64,000 bases of DNA from Sphingobacterium yanglingense. GTDB lineage: Bacteria; Bacteroidota; Bacteroidia; Sphingobacteriales; Sphingobacteriaceae. Positions 16,803 to 25,062 of this stretch are shown piece after piece. The stretch lies in assembly GCF_004363245.1 (NCBI RefSeq), contig NZ_SNYV01000014.1, forward strand, positions 558,001 through 622,000, read 5' to 3'. The notes under the pieces were generated by a model. The model was not told the DNA's origin, ran no database searches, and saw nothing but the letters and a program-made list of their open reading frames with translations. Within the stretch, counting starts at the first letter, position 1. Every line of letters begins with the position of its first letter. The position numbers were made by a program, and so were the translations under genes.

Positions 16803-17591
16803 ATGGATTTAAATTTGAGAGATAAGGTTTTCATTGTGACTGGAGGTGCTAAGGGGATCGGACGAGCTATTGTCCTAGCTTTAGCTAGAGAAGGGGGGAT
16901 ACCTATCATTGTGGGCCGGAATGAGGATGATAATATCTCGGTTCGAAGAGAAGTTGAAATTCTCGGAGGGGAGGCTCTGACGATACAGGCAGAGTTATCT
17001 AACCCGGACGAATGTGTTCGTGCTGTCGAAGAGGCATTGGCTCGTTATGGACGTATTGATGGGTTGGTTAATAATGCAGGCCATAATGATGGTGTCGGAT
17101 TGGCTAATGGAGATTATCAAGGTTTTTTAGCGTCTTTACATAAGAATTTGATTCATTATTATCTGTTGGCTCATCATGCTCTGGATGCATTGAAGCGGTC
17201 AAAAGGAACAATTCTTAATATCAGCTCGAAGACTGCAGAAACTGGACAGGGCGGCACATCTGCTTATGCCGCTTCTAATGGGGGGCGTAATGCCTTAACC
17301 CGCGAATGGGCGGTAGAATTATTGCCTTTCGGAATACGTGTGAATGCTATTGTTGTAGCGGAGGCTTCTACGCCTCAATATGATTCCTGGATACAGACTT
17401 TAGAAAATCCTGAGGATACGCTTCAGAAGATTAAAAACCGTATACCATTGGGAAATAGAATGACCACAGCGGAAGAAATAGCTGATACGGCGGTGTTTGT
17501 ATTATCCGATAAATCAAGTCATACTACAGGTCAATTGCTCTATGTAGATGGTGGATATGTACACCTCGATCGCGCGTTGATTAAGGAATAA
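16803..17591 (+). CDS. Short-chain dehydrogenase, probable L-fucose dehydrogenase (atypical YxxxN)
   Basis: SDR of 262 aa. I start it at the ATG at 16803 (MDLNLRDKVFIVTGGAKGIG); an in-frame TTG 9 bp earlier is less likely. The TGGAKGIG cofactor motif, VNNAG and the catalytic Ser region (NISSKT) are normal. The catalytic Tyr is followed by Ala-Ala-Ser-Asn, so the usual Lys of Tyr-x-x-x-Lys is replaced by Asn (codon aat). The MDLNL-type start and the GGRNALTREWA helix resemble L-fucose dehydrogenases such as C. jejuni FucX, so I assign oxidation of L-fucose to the lactone. It is the last gene of the operon, before a strong terminator. Confidence 0.75.
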   Translation: MDLNLRDKVFIVTGGAKGIGRAIVLALAREGGIPIIVGRNEDDNISVRREVEILGGEALTIQAELSNPDECVRAVEEALARYGRIDGLVNNAGHNDGVGLANGDYQGFLASLHKNLIHYYLLAHHALDALKRSKGTILNISSKTAETGQGGTSAYAASNGGRNALTREWAVELLPFGIRVNAIVVAEASTPQYDSWIQTLENPEDTLQKIKNRIPLGNRMTTAEEIADTAVFVLSDKSSHTTGQLLYVDGGYVHLDRALIKE

Positions 17592-17599
17592 TATTTTTG

Positions 17600-17631
17600 A
17601 CGGATGGTGGTGAACCATCCGTTTTTTTTTA
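17600..17631 (+). terminator. Rho-independent terminator of the fucose operon
   Basis: A 9-bp perfect stem (acggatggt / accatccgt) with a 5-nt loop is followed by nine or more T. It starts 9 bp after the last SDR. Confidence 0.93.
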
Positions 17632-17670
17632 TAAAAATGTCCGTATTATTGATTAGACATTATATTTCAA

Positions 17671-17728
17671 GACATCAATGAGCTTTCTTCCCGATAATGT
17701 CGGGATAGGTTCATTGCTTTTGGGATTC
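17671..17728. repeat. REP-like palindromic element, copy 2
   Basis: tcccgataatgtcggga forms a 6-bp stem flanked by gacat...gagctttct and taggttcatt. It resembles the element at 8525-8582 in order and spacing and also lies in a convergent gap, between the fucose terminator and the patatin gene. Confidence 0.5.
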
Positions 17729-17751
17729 AGCAGCTGGCGAGTTATGAAATT

Positions 17752-18807
17752 TTATCTGGAAAGAAAGTTCCAAACAGATTTCTTTCTCCGTTCTACTTCT
17801 TTTCTATCGTGAATGAGTTCATGTGCGAGTTTGTCGATGACCAATTCGTTTTCACTGATTACTTTATCGGATAAGGCTACTATTTTTTGGATATTGGATT
17901 TGCTCGCTGCATCCATTCCGGGGTCGATAGAGGAGAGGTTGGTGGGCTCTATGCGTATATAGTTGCCTGCTCGGTTTACGGAGCGGAAGAGTTGTTTGAT
18001 AAAGTAGTCATTACTCTCCGACGAGCTTGAGGTCATAATATCCACTAAAGCGGGACCGATGGATATGGCCCACTTTTTCTTGAAATCTTCATAGTTGTAG
18101 GCATTTTTGGTGATTCCTGTTCCCAATGAAAGGATGTGTATGTCATTTATACTGAATGTGTTGAAGTTTTTTAGTACTTCGATAAGTGCAGATATTGCTG
18201 GGTTGTGTGCGAATAGTCCTCCATCTACAAGCACATAACGGGTGTTGGCGAGGGAGAATATCTCAGCTACTGAAAAGAAAGTTGGCGCTGCAGAGGTAGC
18301 TCTACATACATCTCGCAGGTAAAAGTCTCTTGTGTCTCCATGGCTTATAGCTTTCTGTTGTCTAAAAAGATGGTTTTTGCGAAGCTCGATATTGTATGCT
18401 GTTATGATGCATGGTTTGATGAGTTCGCTGAGTTTGGTATCCCCAAAATAATCCGCGAGTATTTTTTCGATGACTTCCTCATTATATATCTCACTGACTA
18501 AACCAAATTTGCTTAAGAACTTTCTCCACTTACTGGCCGAAAAGATAGTCTCTCCATGTTCGAGGTAGATGTCCAATGCTTCCCGAGCAGAGTATTTTGG
18601 CTTATTGGGATCCTGTTCAGAAGGGAATAGTAGAATGGATGTTAATATTCCACCGGTACTGGTCCCTGAGAAAAAGTCGAAGTATTCCGATATATGGGTT
18701 TGGGGATTTCCACTGATTTCTTTTAGTCTGTCTTCAAGAGCGACTATCAGCATACCGGGGATGATTCCCCGTATTCCGCCCCCATCAATAGAAAGTATTC
18801 GCTTCAT
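17752..18807 (-). CDS. Patatin-like phospholipase
   Basis: Patatin-family lipid acyl hydrolase of 351 aa with a Ser-Asp dyad. It has the oxyanion loop DGGGIRGIIPG (residues 8-18), the nucleophile elbow FFSGTSTGGILTS (Ser near 51) and the Asp motif VDGGLFAHNP near 209. It has no signal peptide, so it is predicted to be cytoplasmic and to act on membrane phospholipids. The domain resembles CapV-type effectors of nucleotide-signalling defence systems, but no CD-NTase, cap or sensor gene is adjacent, so a housekeeping lipase is the default reading. It is the last of three leftward genes, after two L,D-transpeptidases. Confidence 0.88.
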   Translation of the reverse strand: MKRILSIDGGGIRGIIPGMLIVALEDRLKEISGNPQTHISEYFDFFSGTSTGGILTSILLFPSEQDPNKPKYSAREALDIYLEHGETIFSASKWRKFLSKFGLVSEIYNEEVIEKILADYFGDTKLSELIKPCIITAYNIELRKNHLFRQQKAISHGDTRDFYLRDVCRATSAAPTFFSVAEIFSLANTRYVLVDGGLFAHNPAISALIEVLKNFNTFSINDIHILSLGTGITKNAYNYEDFKKKWAISIGPALVDIMTSSSSESNDYFIKQLFRSVNRAGNYIRIEPTNLSSIDPGMDAASKSNIQKIVALSDKVISENELVIDKLAHELIHDRKEVERRKKSVWNFLSR

Positions 18808-18865
18808 TGTTCTTTATTGGCTTGAAGCTAAAATAGCGAATTAGTTGCGGAAAAACAAGGTGGGG

Positions 18866-19651
18866 CTAATTCATTACCCCTTGACCTGTTTGTGTTTCTA
18901 CGATATCTTTTTGTGCAATCAATGTTGTCGGTTTCGCTTTTAATACTTTTGATTGAGCCAGATATGTTTTGTTGTCTGCATAGATAAAGAGCATTGTTCC
19001 GTCTTTGATGGTATTTATGATCGGCTTGGCAACATCTCTTGGTAGCGCTGGGCATCCGTAGCTACGTCCTAATCTACCCGTAGAGTTGATGATAGATTGG
19101 CTACAGTAGTCAGCTCCATGTACGACTACGGCCCTAGGTTTAGCCTGATCGTTGATTCCTTTTTCCAGTCCGTCAAGAACCAATGAATAACCATTTCCTC
19201 CTTGATAAGTATTTACTGTTTTGTAAAATCCAAGTGAGCTCTGGTGTGATCCATGTTCGTTAGAAAAGGAGTTCGCATATTTTTCGCCACTATTTCTCCC
19301 GTGAGATACAATGGTATGAAAGAGCATTTTTTTGTTTTTTAAATCAATTACAGCCATTCGTTTTTCTGTAGAGGGTAGGGAAAAATCGATAACGGTGATG
19401 ATGTCCTTATTTTTAAAGGACATGTTGTAATACCCGTTCATGGCCATTTCGAATGCTTCAAACTTGAGTTTTCCTTCCAGGGCTATTTCTTTGTAGAGCT
19501 TTGCTATGGAGGACTCACTTTCGTCTTCTTTTAGTGAGTCTACATGTTGTGCTGTAGGGATAGTTTGAGGTTTAAGTTGATTAGGTTTGCTGAATATGGC
19601 ATAAAAGCCCGCAAGTGAGGTTAAACCTATAATAGCTATTGTTTTTTTCAT
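18866..19651 (-). CDS. Murein L,D-transpeptidase catalytic-domain protein
   Basis: Predicted periplasmic enzyme of 261 aa from the Met at 19651 (MKKTIAIIGLTSLAGFYAIF gives a signal anchor); a start nine codons upstream is possible. The catalytic block at the C-terminal half reads VVHGADYCSQS followed by RLGRSYGCPALPRD, i.e. the His and nucleophile Cys of the YkuD-type S-x-G-C site. Such enzymes form 3-3 peptidoglycan cross-links or attach ligands to murein. A serine/threonine-rich linker precedes the catalytic domain. It lies 84 bp after a second, differently built L,D-transpeptidase. Confidence 0.85.
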   Translation of the reverse strand: MKKTIAIIGLTSLAGFYAIFSKPNQLKPQTIPTAQHVDSLKEDESESSIAKLYKEIALEGKLKFEAFEMAMNGYYNMSFKNKDIITVIDFSLPSTEKRMAVIDLKNKKMLFHTIVSHGRNSGEKYANSFSNEHGSHQSSLGFYKTVNTYQGGNGYSLVLDGLEKGINDQAKPRAVVVHGADYCSQSIINSTGRLGRSYGCPALPRDVAKPIINTIKDGTMLFIYADNKTYLAQSKVLKAKPTTLIAQKDIVETQTGQGVMN

Positions 19652-19735
19652 ATACACACATTTTCCTTCCGCATACAAAGGTCGTTACCAATGTGTTATA
19701 AAAATGTTAAGAAATGTTAATTCTTTTTGATAGGA

Positions 19736-20791
19736 TTAATTGATGACAATTACGAGTGATGAAAAGGGCTTTATCCAGTCGTAAACGAACTTGGCATGGG
19801 ATGATGCATTTCGTACACACATATGCGAACGAGGAGTGGTACCTAATGTCCAGCTGTATTCTATAATTTTCGCTTTTGGATCATTTGTGGGTACTCCATG
19901 TATATATGCACCGTTGGTAAATCTACTGGCCCAGGGTGCGTAGCCTGCTATATTGGTTGTCCCATCAGCGTAATAGAACATTTTTGGTTTTTGTTCCTGA
20001 AGCAAATATATCCCGACAGGAGTCTCCATACCATAGGGAGGATTATGTTTGCCTGTTGTGGAGGGGTTCATGCTCCGTATAATCCAATTATTGTCCTTGT
20101 GTTCCAATGCGCATATATTTTGATTGGTCACATCGACTACAACGATATGTTTGAAGGAAGCAGTATCACCAATGGCTTTGATATAGCGTTTGGGAATATC
20201 CCATTCGCCTTCAATATTGGTAAGACCTTTTATACGTACCATATTTAACGTGTCACTTGATAGCAATTTGACAAGAGACCCATCTCTTCCATATATGGTT
20301 GGGACTTTGGTTTCGCCAACCTTATAGAGTGGAGCAGACTGATAGCGCTCTGTTCCGAGTGTGTCTGATACTCTTTTATAGGCATTTCGTTTGAAGTTCG
20401 CTACTGTTGGAGCTTCTCCATTTTTATGCTTATAGTTTGCCACTAGACCATAGTTATTGTGTTCCCGTTGGAAGTTTTCGATATATGCCAGCCTCTCTTT
20501 GATTTTGTCCCATTGGAATACGCGGAATGTATCTTTGTATTTGTACCTGTCTTCCAAGGTATATTTATCATATATCAATTCTTTGGTGAGTGTGATATCT
20601 GCTGCGGTCCGAGGGCGCATTTTCTCTTTTTCCTCTTCAGCTTTTTTTACTTGGGCAATGCTATCTATTTTTATTTTTTCTTTATCTACTGTTTGAGGTG
20701 ATGCCTTGCGGTCACAGGAGTACAACAATGCTAGCGCAATGATAAAGACCATAAAACTGTTAGCGCGGCTTATGCTACGTAAATATTTCAT
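19736..20791 (-). CDS. Lipoprotein L,D-transpeptidase (YkuD domain)
   Basis: Predicted lipoprotein of 351 aa from Met at 20791 (MKYLRSISRANSF...); an earlier in-frame Met at 20815 exists. The hydrophobic segment VFIIALALLYSC supplies a lipobox with Cys at the +1 site. A charged, coiled region (~45-70, KKAEEEKEKMRPR) and an N-terminal domain precede the YkuD domain at ~215-340. Catalytic elements are AYIHGVPTND (His) and TPRSHMCVRNASSHAKFVYDW (Cys). It probably remodels peptidoglycan from the inner or outer membrane. It shares strand and likely pathway with the downstream L,D-transpeptidase. Confidence 0.85.
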   Translation of the reverse strand: MKYLRSISRANSFMVFIIALALLYSCDRKASPQTVDKEKIKIDSIAQVKKAEEEKEKMRPRTAADITLTKELIYDKYTLEDRYKYKDTFRVFQWDKIKERLAYIENFQREHNNYGLVANYKHKNGEAPTVANFKRNAYKRVSDTLGTERYQSAPLYKVGETKVPTIYGRDGSLVKLLSSDTLNMVRIKGLTNIEGEWDIPKRYIKAIGDTASFKHIVVVDVTNQNICALEHKDNNWIIRSMNPSTTGKHNPPYGMETPVGIYLLQEQKPKMFYYADGTTNIAGYAPWASRFTNGAYIHGVPTNDPKAKIIEYSWTLGTTPRSHMCVRNASSHAKFVYDWIKPFSSLVIVIN

Positions 20792-20920
20792 ATAGGGGTT
20801 AATCTTAATAATCACAAAGAGTATAGCAACGTTTGTACCAAAAATGATTGAACGTCTTTGAATTGGTGTTTTCAGTCGGAAAATGGCTGTTTTCAGCTAG
20901 ATTAGAAAAAGCTATATATA

Positions 20921-20970
20921 GCATAAAGTCCCCTCAAGTCCGTTCAAGTCTACTCAAGTCCCCTTAAGTC
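20921..20970. repeat. Five-copy 10-bp tandem repeat (NNNNNaagtc)
   Basis: Five consecutive 10-bp units each end in aagtc, with variable first bases (gcataaagtc, ccctcaagtc, cgttcaagtc, tactcaagtc, cccttaagtc). A perfect small palindrome, gctatatatagc, lies just before it. The array sits in the 248-bp gap upstream of the lipoprotein L,D-transpeptidase. Confidence 0.8.
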
Positions 20971-21063
20971 CGCCCTAGGTAGTGTGTAGCCGGTGTATAG
21001 TAAAGAGATTCCTGGGATATCTTCAGAAGCGATAGTAGATTTATGAAGGCGTATTAGCTGCTG

Positions 21064-21663
21064 CTAGATAATAGGGAATAGTTTGCTCTCGATTGATCTG
21101 TTGAACAGCTGTAGCTTGTCGAAGAAAGGTTTATTATCTGGATTTTCCTGTAGGAGGTAGGGAAGATAAACTAGCTTTTGTCCAACTGAAAGTTGATAAT
21201 AGCCCATATGTAAACCGTTGTTTTTTTGAACAGCACGAATTTCTTTTAGTTCTGTTATATCTTTTAGAAGATTGAATTCGAGAGATTTACCATTAACCCA
21301 TTCTATATGTACATCTTGGGTTTCAGAGTCATAATGTATCTGTTGATCACGTACTATTTTGATGTGATTGTTGAGCACAAAGAACTGAGCAATCAGATAT
21401 ATACTTATTGGAAGCATAATCAATGCAATCTTAAATTTGGCAGCGAGAATTACTATAAGTACCAACAGTATTAATCCAGAACCTACGGTATAAAGGGTTC
21501 GCTTTAGCCCCCTTTTTAGTAGCTGCGTCGGAGTAGATATTTCAATAACGCGAGATGATTTAGTTCTTTGTGGCGGTTTATTGAAGTTGAAAAAATTGAG
21601 CCGGCGGAGTGTGAAGTATATCAACACCGCCAGCAAAATACCTATGATGATTATTTTTCCCAA
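21064..21663 (-). CDS. Membrane protein of unknown function
   Basis: Protein of 199 aa that I do not recognise. It has an N-terminal membrane segment (IIIIGILLAVLIYFTL, ~4-19) and two closely spaced central segments (TVGSGLILLVLIVILAAKF and IALIMLPISIYLIAQFFVL, ~60-98). A soluble C-terminal half of ~100 residues has a strand-rich look (IHYDSETQDVHIEWVNG...). A PH-like C-terminal fold is conceivable but unproven. It lies 22 bp after panB on the same strand and is probably cotranscribed with it. Confidence 0.7.
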   Translation of the reverse strand: MGKIIIIGILLAVLIYFTLRRLNFFNFNKPPQRTKSSRVIEISTPTQLLKRGLKRTLYTVGSGLILLVLIVILAAKFKIALIMLPISIYLIAQFFVLNNHIKIVRDQQIHYDSETQDVHIEWVNGKSLEFNLLKDITELKEIRAVQKNNGLHMGYYQLSVGQKLVYLPYLLQENPDNKPFFDKLQLFNRSIESKLFPII

Positions 21664-21685
21664 AGTATGGTCTTAATATAATGGG

Positions 21686-22501
21686 TTAATACTGCTCATT
21701 TTCGTTTGGATAGTTCACCGCCTTGACATCAGCTACATATCGTGCTGCGGCGTTTGTAATCTCTTCATAGAGATTGAGATACTGACGTAAGAATTTTGGC
21801 TTAAAGTCTTTTGTCATGCCCAACATGTCGTTTACGACTAATACTTGTCCATCACAACCGCTACCGGCTCCGATACCTATGGTAGGAATCTCCAAAGATT
21901 TAGAGACCTCTTCTGCCAATTGTGCCGGTATTTTCTCTAGGACGATGGCAAAACAGCCTGCATCTTGTAGTGCAAGTGCATCAGCTTTCAGTTTCTCAGC
22001 TTCAGCATCTTCTTTTGCGCGGACCCCAAATGTTCCAAATTTATTGATAGACTGTGGGGTCAGTCCAAGATGTCCACATACAGGGATACCAGCGTTTATT
22101 ATTTTCTTTACATTGTCGATTATTTCTTCTCCCCCTTCCAGTTTCAGCGCATGTGCGCCTGACTCTTTCATCATTCTCACAGCGGCTTCATAAGCTTTTT
22201 CTATGGACCCTTGGTATTCACCGAAGGGAAGGTCTGCTAGGACAAGCGCACGCTGGCATCCTCTCGCTACAGCAGATGTATGATAAATCATATTGTCGAG
22301 TGTAATCGGGAGTGTGGTTTCGTACCCTGCAAAGACATTCGCTGCAGAGTCACCTACCAGAATAACATCTACCCCTGATTCATCTAAAGCTCTGGCCATT
22401 GTATAGTCATAGCCTGTCAGCATACTTATTTTTTCGCCACGAAGTTTCATTTCTTTGATGCTAGAAGTAGTGACGCGCTTAATGATTTTATTTACGGACA
22501 T
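21686..22501 (-). CDS. panB: 3-methyl-2-oxobutanoate hydroxymethyltransferase
   Basis: First committed enzyme of pantothenate synthesis, transferring a hydroxymethyl group from methylenetetrahydrofolate to 2-oxoisovalerate. I use Met at 22501 (MSVNKIIKRVTTSSIKEMK), giving 271 aa, near the family length; an upstream in-frame Met would add a 17-residue unrelated tail. Motifs are KISMLTGYDYTMAR, VDVILVGDSAANVFAGYETT (metal-binding Asp), ALKLEGGEE, VCGHLGLTPQS and IGIGAGSGCDGQVLV. PanC is not in the window. Cotranscription with the downstream membrane protein is likely. Confidence 0.94.
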   Translation of the reverse strand: MSVNKIIKRVTTSSIKEMKLRGEKISMLTGYDYTMARALDESGVDVILVGDSAANVFAGYETTLPITLDNMIYHTSAVARGCQRALVLADLPFGEYQGSIEKAYEAAVRMMKESGAHALKLEGGEEIIDNVKKIINAGIPVCGHLGLTPQSINKFGTFGVRAKEDAEAEKLKADALALQDAGCFAIVLEKIPAQLAEEVSKSLEIPTIGIGAGSGCDGQVLVVNDMLGMTKDFKPKFLRQYLNLYEEITNAAARYVADVKAVNYPNENEQY

Positions 22502-22644
22502 GATATAATTGTTTTGTTGCAAAATTATAAATAATAAAGGTGCTGTCTGCATATTAATGTAAAAACCTTATGTTGCTAAATAGTCACCTAGTTTTTATAT
22601 TTTTCCTCTATAGTAAAATTTAATGGATGAGGAGAGCTACATAG

Positions 22645-22683
22645 TTCGCCTTTACACTCAATTATATTGTGTGTAAAGGCGAA
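22645..22683. promoter_or_regulatory. Strong inverted repeat between panB and the pseudouridine synthase gene
   Basis: ttcgcctttacac (22645-22657) and gtgtaaaggcgaa (22671-22683) are perfect 13-bp complements around a 13-nt loop, and the pairing extends outward imperfectly (acata / tatgt). It is followed by a TAggTTTG word just before the ATG at 22702. There is no T run, so it is more likely a leader or operator structure than a terminator. Confidence 0.6.
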
Positions 22684-22701
22684 TTTATGTAGGTTTGTAT
22701 C

Positions 22702-23445
22702 ATGATTCAAAACGACAACCGTTTATTTAAATTTCCGAAATTCAACGATCTTATCATTCATGAGGATGATAATCTTATTGTAATCAATAAACCTCCTTTT
22801 GTGGCGTCTTTGGACGAGCGTGAGGGAGGAGAAGTTAATATCCTTCGTTTAGCAAAACGTTATTATAGCGATGCACAGATTTGTCATCGGTTGGATAAGG
22901 ATACTTCTGGTGTACTTCTTATAGCAAAGAATCCGGAAACTTATCGATTGGTTTCTATTGAGTTTGAAAAGAGAAGAGTGAACAAAGTATATCACGCAAT
23001 AATACAGGGGACTCATACTTTTGATAATCTAACTGTTGATTTGCCTATCTTGAACCAAGGGAATAAGAATGTGAGTATCGATCGGGCGAATGGTAAACCT
23101 GCGGAAACGATTTTTAATAGTATACGTTACTTTAAGCATTTCACGCTGGTGGAGTGTCGTCCTATTACGGGACGGATGCACCAGATCCGTATTCATTTGG
23201 CAACACAGCACGCTGCTATCGTCGGTGATGCGATGTATCGGGGTAAGCCGGTTTATCTATCGCAGATAAAGAAACGGGGTTTTACGATGTCCAAAGATGA
23301 GGAGGAATTGCCGATTATGAAGCGTTTTGCTCTTCATTCAAAAAGTGTAGCTTTTACTATTGATGGGAAGAGTTATGCCTTTGAAGCGGAATATCCAAAG
23401 GATTTTGCTACTTTACTGAAGCAATTGGAAAAATTTGATAGCTAA
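22702..23445 (+). CDS. RluA-family pseudouridine synthase
   Basis: RNA pseudouridine synthase of 247 aa. The catalytic block HRLDKDTSGVLLIAK (Asp near residue 78) and the later GRMHQIRIHLA near 158 define the RluA/RsuA-like superfamily. No N-terminal S4 domain is visible; the protein enters the catalytic domain after about 15 residues (LIIHEDDNLIVINKPP). The RNA target (23S rRNA or tRNA) cannot be read from the sequence. It begins a short rightward group with the TlpA-like gene and pyrF. Confidence 0.88.
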   Translation: MIQNDNRLFKFPKFNDLIIHEDDNLIVINKPPFVASLDEREGGEVNILRLAKRYYSDAQICHRLDKDTSGVLLIAKNPETYRLVSIEFEKRRVNKVYHAIIQGTHTFDNLTVDLPILNQGNKNVSIDRANGKPAETIFNSIRYFKHFTLVECRPITGRMHQIRIHLATQHAAIVGDAMYRGKPVYLSQIKKRGFTMSKDEEELPIMKRFALHSKSVAFTIDGKSYAFEAEYPKDFATLLKQLEKFDS

Positions 23446-23457
23446 TCTTTGGAAATA

Positions 23458-24060
23458 ATGGCAGAAAAGAAGAAAATTAAGAATATCGTCAGTTGGATTG
23501 TTTTCGTGGTACTTATGGGGCTGGTCCTATGGTCGCCGAGCCGGATTTTTATACAACAGCAGTTGATGAAAATTGGTTTTTTTAAGCCAAAATTAGAAAA
23601 GCCAGTAGAGTTGGAAGGGGCAGAGAAAGTGAGCGTTCAGGATTCTATCGATGATAAGGCCTCATTTTTAAATGCGAATAATGTCGTCTATGATACCGAG
23701 CAGCTGAAGGGAAAGGTGCTGTTTATCAACTTTTGGGCGACTTGGTGCCCTCCTTGTCGAGCAGAAATGCCATCGATTCAGAAGTTGTATGATAAATTTA
23801 AGGACAACGATAATATCGAGTTTTTGATTGTTGAGATTGAAGGAGATACGGAAGGAACGGAGAAGTTTTTAACAGACCAAAAATTAAAACTACCTATCGT
23901 ATATCCCAATGGTGAGATTCCGTCCAATTGGTTGGGAGGAGCCATTCCTACTACGGTGATATTGGATAAGAGTGGAAAGATTGCTGCAAAAGAAGAAGGT
24001 ATGTATGATTATTCGACCAAGGAGGTTGAAGCGTTCGTACAGAATCTTATTGATCAATAA
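23458..24060 (+). CDS. TlpA-like membrane-anchored thioredoxin-fold protein
   Basis: Protein of 200 aa from the ATG at 23458 (MAEKKKIKN...); a TTG 9 bp upstream is less likely. An N-terminal membrane anchor (~12-28, IVFVVLMGLVLW) precedes a thioredoxin fold facing the periplasm. The redox motif WCPPC lies in FINFWATWCPPCRAEMPS near residue 98, and the cis-Pro region is GGAIPTTVILDKSG. TlpA/ResA-like proteins reduce disulfides in periplasmic clients such as apocytochromes; the client is unknown. It starts 12 bp after the pseudouridine synthase and ends 7 bp before pyrF. Confidence 0.85.
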   Translation: MAEKKKIKNIVSWIVFVVLMGLVLWSPSRIFIQQQLMKIGFFKPKLEKPVELEGAEKVSVQDSIDDKASFLNANNVVYDTEQLKGKVLFINFWATWCPPCRAEMPSIQKLYDKFKDNDNIEFLIVEIEGDTEGTEKFLTDQKLKLPIVYPNGEIPSNWLGGAIPTTVILDKSGKIAAKEEGMYDYSTKEVEAFVQNLIDQ

Positions 24061-24067
24061 AATTTAA

Positions 24068-24901
24068 ATGAATAGACAGGAGTTAATAGAACAGATTAAA
24101 GAGAAGCAATCTTTTCTTTGTGTTGGTTTGGATACTGACATTACTAAGATACCGGCCCATCTTCTTGATGAGGAAGATCCTATTTTTGCTTTTAATAAGG
24201 CCATCATAGAAGCTACTGAAGATCTTTGTGTTGCGTATAAGCCTAATATTGCATTTTATGAAAGCTACGGTGTCCGTGGCTGGCAGTCGTTGCAAAAAAC
24301 ATGGCAAGCAATTCCTAAGAGCTGTTTCAGTATTGCTGATGCCAAACGCGGAGATATCGGTAATACGTCCAATATGTATGCTCAAGCTTTTTTTGATGAG
24401 GCAGTCTCGGGGATGGGATTTGATTCTATTACAATAGCACCTTATATGGGTAAAGATTCGGTGACTCCATTTTTAGATTTTGAAGGAAAATGGGCGATTG
24501 TGTTGGCGCTGACTTCTAATTCTGGGAGCAAGGATTTTCAGAACTTTTCGAATACAGATGGTAAGCAGTTGTTTGAAGAGGTAATTGATAGAGTAAATAC
24601 CTGGGGTACTGTAGAGAATCTAATGTATGTCGTAGGGGCAACGCGTGGAGAAGCTTTTTTGAAAATTCGGGAACATGCTCCGGACCACTTTCTATTGGTG
24701 CCTGGTGTTGGGGCTCAAGGCGGATCTCTTCAGGATGTCTGCCAATACGGTATGAATAAAGATTGTGGCTTGTTGGTGAATAGCACCCGTGGTATTATCT
24801 ATGCTTCTAATGGTAAGGACTTTGCTGAACGGGCTCGTGAAGAAGCGCAGAAGCTTCAAAAGGAAATGGCGTTAGAGCTTATTCAAGCCGGGGTGATTTA
24901 A
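24068..24901 (+). CDS. pyrF: Orotidine-5'-phosphate decarboxylase (subfamily 2)
   Basis: Last enzyme of de novo UMP synthesis, 277 aa, the length of the group-2 (longer) PyrF found in Bacteroidota. The catalytic [11 protein letters not shown] lies near residue 93. Other marks are [37 protein letters not shown] and VPGVGAQGG. It acts in the cytoplasm as a TIM barrel. It closes the short operon and is followed by a strong terminator. Confidence 0.95.
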   Translation: MNRQELIEQIKEKQSFLCVGLDTDITKIPAHLLDEEDPIFAFNKAIIEATEDLCVAYKPNIAFYESYGVRGWQSLQKTWQAIPKSCFSIADAKRGDIGNTSNMYAQAFFDEAVSGMGFDSITIAPYMGKDSVTPFLDFEGKWAIVLALTSNSGSKDFQNFSNTDGKQLFEEVIDRVNTWGTVENLMYVVGATRGEAFLKIREHAPDHFLLVPGVGAQGGSLQDVCQYGMNKDCGLLVNSTRGIIYASNGKDFAERAREEAQKLQKEMALELIQAGVI

Positions 24902-24959
24902 TGCCTGATTATTTTGGCATCAATAGCCTTTTTTAGCGAAAAGATATAGTTATAAGTGT

Positions 24960-24995
24960 ATGGAGCGATCATTAATAGATCGCTCCATTTTTTTA
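24960..24995 (+). terminator. Rho-independent terminator after pyrF
   Basis: An 11-bp perfect stem (atggagcgatc / gatcgctccat) with a 7-nt loop is followed by seven T. Confidence 0.92.
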
Positions 24996-25024
24996 TAGAA
25001 ATATTTTTTGAAAGTTTACATATC

Positions 25025-25060
25025 TGTACTATATTAGTGTATTATTTAAATAGTACACTA
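25025..25060 (+). promoter_or_regulatory. Predicted operator of the GntR/YtrA-type regulator
   Basis: tagtgta (25035-25041) and tacacta (25054-25060) are perfect complements, and a further tgtacta lies at 25025-25031. This matches the AGTGTA/TACACT style of YtrA-type GntR operators. The right arm ends 2 bp before the ATG of the first operon gene. A possible TTTG (25007-25010) with TAtaTTAG (25030-25037) would place the operator across the core promoter. Confidence 0.6.
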
Positions 25061-25062
25061 GT

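Noticed and set aside
17752..18807. Patatin as a CBASS/CapV defence effector
   Set aside because: No CD-NTase, ubiquitin-like or HORMA/TRIP13 gene is adjacent; the neighbours are L,D-transpeptidases and the fucose operon.
20921..20970. CRISPR-like repeat array
   Set aside because: The units are 10 bp with no spacers and no cas genes nearby.
22690..22697. TAggTTTG as the promoter of the RluA-type gene
   Set aside because: Its start site would fall at or after the ATG at 22702, so it cannot drive the full gene unless the true start is downstream.
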